From: Pseudomonas sp. FeN3W
Lineage (GTDB): Bacteria > Pseudomonadota > Gammaproteobacteria > Pseudomonadales > Pseudomonadaceae
NCBI GenBank assembly: GCA_030263805.2
Contig: CP136011.1
Span: forward strand, 845,735-909,734
Direction: 5' to 3'
DNA: 64,000 bases
Shown here piece after piece: positions 57,991 to 64,000 of this stretch. The position numbers and the translations under genes were made by a program. Under the pieces are notes generated by a model. That model was not told where the DNA came from. It did not search any database and worked only from the letters and a program-made list of their open reading frames with translations. Within the stretch, counting starts at the first letter, position 1; every line of letters begins with the position of its first letter.

Positions 57991-58623
57991 ATGAGCACAA
58001 TTGAAGTAATGAGAGCAAGGGATCGTTCTGCCCTGGCCGCTGAACGCGTGCTTGATGCTTTCAAGCAGGACAACGCAAATACTGATCGCCCAGACTTCGA
58101 CAAGGACATGAAAAAGGTCATGGAGCTGATGAAGGGGCCTCCTGAGGGCTTTCAGCTTAAGACTGACATGTCTTCGGACAGCATTCAGAAGAATGGCTCT
58201 GTTATTCCGGAAAACAAGACGCTTCAGAACCATATTTGGGATATTCAGCAGCTCGCTGAAAATCGAGACAATAATCCTGAATTCAAAACCGATCTGATTG
58301 AAAAGATGGTCGAGACAAACAAGGCTATAGGTCGATTGGGCGAAAAGATATCAGACCTTAAGCGAAAGGGGACAATTACACCCGATCATATCCAGGTCGA
58401 AAGCACCGCCGAGATGTTTTTGAAGCTTTTGGAAATACTGTTCGGGAAATCGTCAAACCTTTCCCCCGAAGAAAAGCAAGGTCTCAGAGACATGCATCAG
58501 GATCTTGAGAAAATGCATGATCGCGTGAATACCATGGATGCTTATCTCAAGGGCTGGTCTGCTGAACAGGCTGCTGAAAGAGATGCAGCTAATGAGGGGC
58601 CTTCACCCAAAATGAGTCGCTAA
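57991..58623 (+). CDS. Soluble coiled-coil-like protein, 210 aa
   Basis: Ribosome site AGAGGG. Highly charged, helical, with heptads in ENRDNNPEFKTDLIEKM and MHQDLEKMHDRVNTM. No signal peptide. It ends in a disordered tail (AANEGPSPKMSR). Unknown. It ends in a good terminator. Confidence 0.72.
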   Translation: MSTIEVMRARDRSALAAERVLDAFKQDNANTDRPDFDKDMKKVMELMKGPPEGFQLKTDMSSDSIQKNGSVIPENKTLQNHIWDIQQLAENRDNNPEFKTDLIEKMVETNKAIGRLGEKISDLKRKGTITPDHIQVESTAEMFLKLLEILFGKSSNLSPEEKQGLRDMHQDLEKMHDRVNTMDAYLKGWSAEQAAERDAANEGPSPKMSR

Positions 58624-58644
58624 AGGAATTAAAGTTATTGCATG

Positions 58645-58672
58645 AAAAAGCACCTATTAAAGGTGCTTTTTT
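58645..58672 (+). terminator. Terminator
   Basis: AAAAAGCACC-TATTAAA-GGTGCTTTTTT, 22 nt after the 57991 stop. Confidence 0.85.
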
Positions 58673-58720
58673 GTTTTTCTCAGACTTATAACGATGGGCT
58701 TGATGGCCACTCTACCGATG

Positions 58721-60376
58721 TCAGTCTATGTAAGTCGATTCACCCAAGCCTACCGAACACCTGACTCTGCCAGAATACTCCATTCCACATACATACCCGA
58801 CACCCAGGTAAATCTCTTTAGTGTCGTTGTAGCGAGACAATGGGGCAGGGGAGTAATGATAGTAACTTGATCCTATCGCAGTGTTACGCTCAAGATTATA
58901 ACCCCAGCAATAATACCCACTGGTATAGGCGCAGAATCCACTCGAATGGCTTTGAAGCTTGCTGGCGCCAGAAGAAATTGTGGTTACCGGCGTGCTCGTC
59001 TGAAAGGAGTCATCCTTTATGCCTATGCCAAGTGTTCCTTGGTAGTTATTTCCCCAGCACTTAACGGATCCATCATTGCCTAGTGCGCAAGAGGTATAAG
59101 TTGTCAATGCTATGTTCCCGGCATTGCTTATTCCGGCAACTTTAGTTGGAGTTGTGATGATTTCCGGACTGTTCTGGCCTGCTTGCTTTTGATAATTACC
59201 ACCCCAGCAACTAACGCTTCCATCTGACAACAATGCACACGCGTGCTGGTCAGCAATGTCCATTTTTATTGCATTCGTTATATTAACGACATAAGTTGGA
59301 ATACTTGTATCGTTTCTATTACCGTTCCCGAGCTCTCCATACCAATTTTGGCCCCAGCATTTTATCTGGCCACCGTTAAGAAGTGCACAACTATGGTTTG
59401 CATCGATAAAGACCGAAGCAGCATTGGAAATTCCGTACACTTTGTTTGGGATCAAAGGATTGCTTACAGATGGGCTACCCGTTCCAAGCTGCCCGCTGGT
59501 GTGATTTCCCCAGCAATATACCTCTCCGCCAATTGATGAAGCGCATGTGTGGTAGTGTGAAACTGAAACACTTGCCATCTTAGGCAAACCTTCAACGTAA
59601 ACAGGCGTTGAACTTGAGTTTGTGGTTCCGTTTCCGAGCTCACCCATAGAATTATCGCCCCAGCAAGCGACTTTATTTTCTACCGTAATTACGCATGTGT
59701 GCTGGCCCCTTCCTGTTGGGAAGCTCTTTGCAATGAGGGTCACTCCGTTTACAGTTATAGTGAACGTTTGATTAGCAGTTATTGAGTTAGACGCAGCAAC
59801 TACTTCAAACGAACGTGCCCCCACTTCTGTAGGTGTGCCACTTATAACTCCTCCATCATCAAGCTGAAGACCCGCAGGCAAAGCATTCAATGGATACCAA
59901 AAAAGGCTTGGTTTGACCGCGCCTTCGTAGCCTCCGCTCCACTTAACCATGGTGGCCAGGCTGAAGCTGTACGGCTTGTTTCTTTCTCCATCAGGGAGAT
60001 CCCCGGATTCGATAGTATAAGAGTAAGGTTTCAAGCCTGTTTCGCATACTGAGTATATTTTGTAGCCACTTAATGCCATTTGCTTCAGTTGTTCATTGTT
60101 TAAATCGCTTGAAGAAATTGGCTGACCTCTTTTGATTGTTGGATCTAGGGTGTCATAGCTTTTGCCTTTAAAAAGCGCAGTAAGGAAGACCGAGGAAGGA
60201 TCCTCAATCCAAATGGCTCCATTCGAAGAGTAAATATCCTCGCTGAAATAACACGCGCTATCGTCAGCCTTTTGAACTATCAGGCCAGGAGCCCAAAGGC
60301 GAACGATATTAGGATGCTCAGTAGCCATCGTGATGCTACTTACAAACATTGCAACAAATAAAATTAGTGTTTTCAT
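58721..60376 (-). CDS. Secreted RCC1-repeat protein, 551 aa
   Basis: A signal peptide (MKTLILFVAMFVSSITMA) and an N-terminal region come first. Next is a putative Ig module (LQLDDGGVISGTPTEVGARSF, about 173-193). About six RCC1-like blades follow, with the pattern HxCA...V.CWG..GQLG (HTCVITVENKVACWGDN, HTCASSIGGEVYCWGNH and so on). RCC1 propellers bind proteins. Each blade carries two Cys, consistent with disulfide-pinned blades, and again a periplasmic or surface location. The ribosome site is GAGAGGTG. Confidence 0.88.
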   Translation of the reverse strand: MKTLILFVAMFVSSITMATEHPNIVRLWAPGLIVQKADDSACYFSEDIYSSNGAIWIEDPSSVFLTALFKGKSYDTLDPTIKRGQPISSSDLNNEQLKQMALSGYKIYSVCETGLKPYSYTIESGDLPDGERNKPYSFSLATMVKWSGGYEGAVKPSLFWYPLNALPAGLQLDDGGVISGTPTEVGARSFEVVAASNSITANQTFTITVNGVTLIAKSFPTGRGQHTCVITVENKVACWGDNSMGELGNGTTNSSSTPVYVEGLPKMASVSVSHYHTCASSIGGEVYCWGNHTSGQLGTGSPSVSNPLIPNKVYGISNAASVFIDANHSCALLNGGQIKCWGQNWYGELGNGNRNDTSIPTYVVNITNAIKMDIADQHACALLSDGSVSCWGGNYQKQAGQNSPEIITTPTKVAGISNAGNIALTTYTSCALGNDGSVKCWGNNYQGTLGIGIKDDSFQTSTPVTTISSGASKLQSHSSGFCAYTSGYYCWGYNLERNTAIGSSYYHYSPAPLSRYNDTKEIYLGVGYVCGMEYSGRVRCSVGLGESTYID

Positions 60377-60551
60377 TGTTTCACCTCTCAGCTGATCGTA
60401 TCATCCCGTCAATATACCCACAACGGAAATATGGGTAAGCATGTGAGACCCTTCAGCACACCTCGCTTGTTATCAATTAATTGGCATCAAACGAAGCATT
60501 TTAAGAGGTAAATGTCTTGAGTACTGGTGCTCATCTTTTTGAAAATATCTA

Positions 60552-60579
60552 TTGACAAGTTGTCAATGGTTACTATAAT
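60552..60579 (+). promoter_or_regulatory. Promoter with palindromic operator
   Basis: -35 TTGACA (60552-60557), 16 nt, -10 TATAAT (60574-60579). The -35 is the left arm of TTGAC-AAGTT-GTCAA (60552-60566). The best promoter of the set. Confidence 0.78.
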
Positions 60580-60608
60580 GAAAGCACCAAACCCATGGAG
60601 TAAGGGCC

Positions 60609-61109
60609 ATGCGCAATTTTTCTACCTCACTGTTGATCCTCTTTGTCATTGCGGTGATGGGCGGGATCTATCAAGTCAGCAACATTGAGTTTTTTGAGGC
60701 GAGTTACAGCGGACATGTCCTCAAGAATGGGCAGCCGCTGAACAACAGCGAGATGAAGGTTAAGCTTCTCAAGCATCATGATCGCTTCATCGTTGAAATG
60801 GACTACAACTATCTGGACAAACCAGATCCGGTTGTTAGCGCATTACTCAATGAAAAGCTGATCTTAAGCTGCACCTATCCTGATTTCGAGCCCATCAAGG
60901 TGAGCCAGGGTAGGGTGGCATATGATCTTAAAGAGGAGATGCCTTCAGAATCCTGTGCTCGCACCAAAATCGTGTTCGACGACATGGACAATGCCAAGCT
61001 TCAACTTACCTCTGGCACCGTGATCGATCTCAAGCGCATACCGGTACGAGACATGTTCATCAGCAACCAGCAGGAATCGATCTACAAAAAGCTAGTTGCC
61101 ACGCTTTGA
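60609..61109 (+). CDS. Membrane-anchored protein, 166 aa
   Basis: N-terminal membrane segment or signal (SLLILFVIAVMGGIYQV, about 7-23) followed by a beta-rich periplasmic domain with two Cys (LSCTYP, SCART) likely paired. No family is recognised. Ribosome site GGAGTAAGG. Confidence 0.75.
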   Translation: MRNFSTSLLILFVIAVMGGIYQVSNIEFFEASYSGHVLKNGQPLNNSEMKVKLLKHHDRFIVEMDYNYLDKPDPVVSALLNEKLILSCTYPDFEPIKVSQGRVAYDLKEEMPSESCARTKIVFDDMDNAKLQLTSGTVIDLKRIPVRDMFISNQQESIYKKLVATL

Positions 61110-61129
61110 TCGACAACCCCGCTCCATGC

Positions 61130-61157
61130 AAAAGCCCGACTCGTGTCGGGCTTTTTG
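61130..61157 (+). terminator. Terminator
   Basis: AAGCCCGAC-TCGT-GTCGGGCTT followed by TTTGTTTT. Confidence 0.85.
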
Positions 61158-61197
61158 TTTTGTGAATCCGCCGTTGGCGAAATGATCGATTCTCTCG

Positions 61198-62190
61198 CTA
61201 GCGAGGCATCATGTACCCAAGGGCAACACCAATCTCTACATACGATCCCGCAACAGGCTGAACCCTAACCTTATTGAGCTGAATGCTGCTCAATATCATG
61301 GACATGACATCGGGTGACTCGGCTCTATAAGAGAGCTTTTTTGCATCACACCGGGCTGCCCAGCCAGATTCCTTCTCCAAAGGCTTGCAGCCCAGATAGA
61401 GCGAACCAAACTGCGCTGCAACAGAGATGGAATAGCGGTCGTATCGGCCAATGAGGATCTGGTTTTTCGACGGCGTAAATGGCTGTCTGTGTTGATCGAT
61501 TCGCCTACTGGTAAGACCGAGCTCCGCAAGCTGCCTGGCGGTTTCATTTAACTCGCCAGGTGAGGCTAGGATGATCACATCCTCGTCAAAAACGGGTAAT
61601 TCTTCTTCCCAGGGCCAGCTGGCTGGACTGACATTGAAAACGAGGCCAGGCTTTTCGCTATCCACTGTGCTCGGACAAAAACTAAGACCTGGCTTGTTCA
61701 TCAGTTGCCCATAGCTCTTGCCCGTAAGATGCCAAAGCCATTGCTGAAATTCAGGAAAAACATCACTTTCTATCATGTCTTCCTTTCCGGTCATGTAAAG
61801 GCCGTTTGAGCTCTGGATCACCGGTATGTCTTCAAGCACGGCACTCAGCAGGGCGCCAGGAGACGCCTCCGCAATGACAAGGTCTGGTTTGGTTTCACGG
61901 AAAAGTTGTGACCATGACGTAAAGGCCCATGGCCTCAGGTCGGGGGCAACCCACCCTAATTGACAGAGGTTTGCAAGCAATCCAGTGGCGCCATGTTCAT
62001 GTTTGAACTGTACTCGACTGGTCAAAAACACCTCATTAGCCCATGAAGCATCAGCTGCCTGGATCGGCTGTGTACTTGCTAAAATGATGTGCAGGTTTTC
62101 GTAACGCTGACGCAGGCCGTGTGCGATAAGCCGAAGATGGTGCAAATGGATATTGTTACTATCCATTTCCCAGGTCATTAGAATTTTCAT
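61198..62190 (-). CDS. GT-B-type glycosyltransferase-like protein
   Basis: A 330-aa protein starting MKILMTWEMDSNNIHLHHLRLIAHGL, the N-terminal strand-loop-helix of GT-B glycosyltransferases of the UGT/MGT type. DLVIAEASPGALLSAV forms a second Rossmann element. The donor-binding C-terminal motif is diverged (GYMMPR end), so the substrate cannot be named. The ribosome site is GGAGAG. It is convergent to 60609. Confidence 0.6.
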   Translation of the reverse strand: MKILMTWEMDSNNIHLHHLRLIAHGLRQRYENLHIILASTQPIQAADASWANEVFLTSRVQFKHEHGATGLLANLCQLGWVAPDLRPWAFTSWSQLFRETKPDLVIAEASPGALLSAVLEDIPVIQSSNGLYMTGKEDMIESDVFPEFQQWLWHLTGKSYGQLMNKPGLSFCPSTVDSEKPGLVFNVSPASWPWEEELPVFDEDVIILASPGELNETARQLAELGLTSRRIDQHRQPFTPSKNQILIGRYDRYSISVAAQFGSLYLGCKPLEKESGWAARCDAKKLSYRAESPDVMSMILSSIQLNKVRVQPVAGSYVEIGVALGYMMPR

Positions 62191-62265
62191 TAAAGCTCTC
62201 CGAATCTCTTAATGATAGCAAAAATAGACGGATGAGCAATGCATCTTTATCCTCATAGTGCTATA

Positions 62266-62280
62266 TTGACAGCTCGTCAA
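62266..62280 (+). promoter_or_regulatory. Palindromic operator upstream of 62299
   Basis: TTGAC-AGCTC-GTCAA. Here the palindrome follows a possible -10 (TATATT at 62262-62267), so it would sit at the transcript start rather than the -35. Confidence 0.6.
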
Positions 62281-62298
62281 CATCCCGGAGAACACCCA

Positions 62299-62766
62299 AT
62301 GAGACACCTCCCACGGTGCCTTGCCATTGCCTGCATGGTTTCTATGCCCTTTTATGCACAGGCGAACCCACAGCTCGAAACGGCCAGCGCCCACCTTCAA
62401 TTTTCCGCACTTCTAAACGGAGAAGGCGAATTGTTCGAGCCACCAGGCATGAATGACCCTTTTTCCGCAATGGGCATGATGTTTCAGAAAACCTTACCGG
62501 CGCAGGCTCTGGCATGGGAAGTCGCAGGATTTGATCCTTTGAAATCAAAGCAGCCAATGGAGTGCATTTCCACCGAAGACAGCTTCGAGACCGAATCGCT
62601 GGGCGAGATGTGGCGCTACCACGATGAGAGGGTTCTGTCCTGCATATGGGGTGGTCAGCCTGTCATGAGCAAAGTGCGGATTACCTTCGAAGAGGAAAAC
62701 GGCGCCATCCGCTGGGCCAACACTGAAATAGTGGAAGTCATCGATTCTTCGGAAGAAGTCTATTGA
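62299..62766 (+). CDS. Exported protein, 156 aa
   Basis: ATG 62299 (CGGAGAA upstream) starts a signal peptide RCLAIACMVSMPFYAQA. The mature domain holds two Cys (ECIST, SCIWG). Unknown family. Its TGA lies in the operator/-35 of the ter promoter, so the two genes are very closely packed. Confidence 0.74.
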   Translation: MRHLPRCLAIACMVSMPFYAQANPQLETASAHLQFSALLNGEGELFEPPGMNDPFSAMGMMFQKTLPAQALAWEVAGFDPLKSKQPMECISTEDSFETESLGEMWRYHDERVLSCIWGGQPVMSKVRITFEEENGAIRWANTEIVEVIDSSEEVY

Positions 62767-62791
62767 CATAACGTCAATATCAGCCTATACT
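62763..62791 (+). promoter_or_regulatory. ter operon promoter with palindromic operator
   Basis: -35 TTGACA (62763-62768), 17 nt, -10 TATACT (62786-62791). The palindrome TTGAC-ATAAC-GTCAA (62763-62777) is identical to that of recA. Confidence 0.75.
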
Positions 62792-62838
62792 TCATCTCAC
62801 GTTGCCACTCCGGCAACTTTCTACTCGGGGAGATTAAA

Positions 62839-63897
62839 ATGATCCGCCATTATTGGGGTTCACTACTGATTACCGGAGCGTGCATGGTGGCCGCCTTCTA
62901 TTACGGCGGATTCCCGGCAGCTTTCCTGGTGTTCATTCTGGGCGTGATGGAGGTTTCCGTCTCGTTTGACAACGCGGTGGTAAACGCAAAAGTTCTGAAG
63001 AACATGACTCGCTTCTGGCAGCTGATGTTCTTGACTGTGGGTATCTTCATCGCGGTATTTGCGATGCGCCTGATCCTACCGATTGGCATCGTCTCGCTGG
63101 CAGCCGATATCGGGTTCATGGATACCGCCAACATGGTGTTCAAAGATCCTGAAACCTACTCTGCGCATCTGCATGATGCACATCTGTCAATCTCCGCATT
63201 CGGCGGCATGTTCCTCCTGATGGTCTTCCTGGATTTCTTCCTGGATGCTGAAAAGGAACACCATTGGCTCGGATCGTTCGAGGAGCGCATCAGTCAGCTT
63301 GGCTCTCACGATGCAATCAGTGTTGTGGTTGCGCTGGCGGTGCTGATGGGCGTATCCAGCTTCGTTGAAGGCGAGCAGGTTGGTCAGGTAGCGTATGCCG
63401 GTGGCCTGGGTCTGTTCCTCTACTTCCTGATGAGCATGCTCAAGAACGCGTTCGAAGACGAGGAAACGGGTGAGGCTGTTGCGAACACTGCCAAGAAAGC
63501 CGGCTTCTTCAGCTTCATGTACCTCGAAGTGCTGGACGCAAGCTTCTCCCTGGACGGTGTGGTGGGCGCATTTGCAATCAGCAAGGATCCGATGATCATC
63601 ATGATGGGCCTGGGTATCGGTGCGATCTTTGTCCGCTCGATCACTGTTCACCTGGTTCGCACCGGAAAGCTCGATGAGCTGGTGTACCTGGAGCACGGCG
63701 CAATGTATGCCATCGGCGCACTGGCCACCATCATGCTTGGATCCGCTTTCGTCCAAGTCCCTGAACTTCTGACGGGCTTTGTTGGAGCGATTCTGATCGG
63801 CTTGGCCATCATCTCCTCCATCCGCTACCGCAAGCTGCATGGTGATGATGAAGGCGACAGCGATACCCCTGAAACACAATCGGCAGCAGCATCCTGA
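62839..63897 (+). CDS. TerC-like integral membrane protein (DUF475)
   Basis: A 352-aa polytopic membrane protein of the DUF475/TerC branch, with about eight helices. The two acidic TerC-like boxes are EVSVSFDNAVVNA (about 38-50) and EVLDASFSLDGVVGAFA (about 235-251). In ter operons these membrane proteins act with cytoplasmic TerD-type proteins and are linked to tellurite, phage and colicin resistance or metal handling. It is followed by a TerD start. The ribosome site is GGGGAG. Confidence 0.92.
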   Translation: MIRHYWGSLLITGACMVAAFYYGGFPAAFLVFILGVMEVSVSFDNAVVNAKVLKNMTRFWQLMFLTVGIFIAVFAMRLILPIGIVSLAADIGFMDTANMVFKDPETYSAHLHDAHLSISAFGGMFLLMVFLDFFLDAEKEHHWLGSFEERISQLGSHDAISVVVALAVLMGVSSFVEGEQVGQVAYAGGLGLFLYFLMSMLKNAFEDEETGEAVANTAKKAGFFSFMYLEVLDASFSLDGVVGAFAISKDPMIIMMGLGIGAIFVRSITVHLVRTGKLDELVYLEHGAMYAIGALATIMLGSAFVQVPELLTGFVGAILIGLAIISSIRYRKLHGDDEGDSDTPETQSAAAS

Positions 63898-63979
63898 TTG
63901 ACCGGCGAGGGAACGCCCTCGCCACCTTTAAACCGAGACACCGCGTCACACACAACCAACTGAAAAGGAAGCACGTACC

Positions 63980-64000
63980 ATGGCAATTAACCTGAACAAA
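63980..64000 (+). CDS. TerD-family protein, first codons
   Basis: ATG 63980 with AAGGAAG upstream encodes MAINLNK before the window ends. This is the usual start of TerD/TerE calcium-binding stress proteins, and the place after a TerC-like gene fits. Confidence 0.7.

Noticed and set aside
63187..63879. 230-aa open frame antisense to the TerC-like gene
   Set aside because: Composition (His/Gln/Asp-rich) is that of a shadow of a membrane gene; no start signal.

Overview
The window looks like part of a very large plasmid (megaplasmid) of a Pseudomonas-like gammaproteobacterium. It carries its own recA, thioredoxin, sigma factor, FtsH-type protease, DsbB and the start of a ter (tellurium-resistance type) operon. 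It also has a 3.5-kb tRNA array, a VapBC addiction pair, an IS605-type element and many orphan proteins. There are no ribosomal, core metabolic or phage structural genes. Host and replicon type are inferences; no replication origin or rep/par gene is visible.

Layout: 1-2.3 kb, leftward operon of helical orphan proteins. 2.4-8.6 kb, trxA and recA (leftward), divergent from a sigma factor, an orphan and a AAA+ ATPase. 8.7-9.7 kb, small HTH operon. 9.8-13.6 kb, tRNA array of 21 canonical tRNAs, three abnormal tRNA-like genes and three small proteins, preceded by a leader peptide and an attenuator-like terminator. 13.8-17.7 kb, degenerate integrase and a run of very small genes including vapBC. 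18-27 kb, a Ro60/TROVE protein (19.4 kb) and three related, promoter- and terminator-bounded small RNAs (23.0, 23.7, 25.6 kb) that may be its Y-like partners. 27-31 kb, a 1349-aa secreted Ig/cadherin-like protein. 31-36 kb, small exported and membrane proteins, a degenerate NUDIX protein and a metallophosphatase. 36.6-38 kb, tnpB element. 38-45 kb, AT-rich cluster of large orphan helical proteins. 45-52 kb, DsbB and a 1898-aa cysteine-repeat secreted protein with a membrane partner. 52-64 kb, orphan protein, FtsH-like protease, several exported proteins (one RCC1-like) and a TerC-like (DUF475) gene followed by the first codons of a terD-like gene.

Four patterns tie the region together. (1) The leader peptide before the tRNA array uses almost only amino acids whose tRNAs the array encodes, and it is followed by mutually exclusive hairpins and a terminator. 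(2) A palindrome TTGAC-N5-GTCAA overlaps or adjoins the promoters of recA, the FtsH-like gene, three exported-protein genes and the ter operon, with near matches at the sigma factor and AAA+ genes. This suggests one plasmid regulon. (3) Twelve mostly unrelated orphan proteins end in acidic-or-small/hydrophobic/any/[ILV], often after a basic stretch. This looks like a shared C-terminal tag. (4) Ro60 plus the three paralogous RNAs look like a plasmid-borne RNA-quality-control module.
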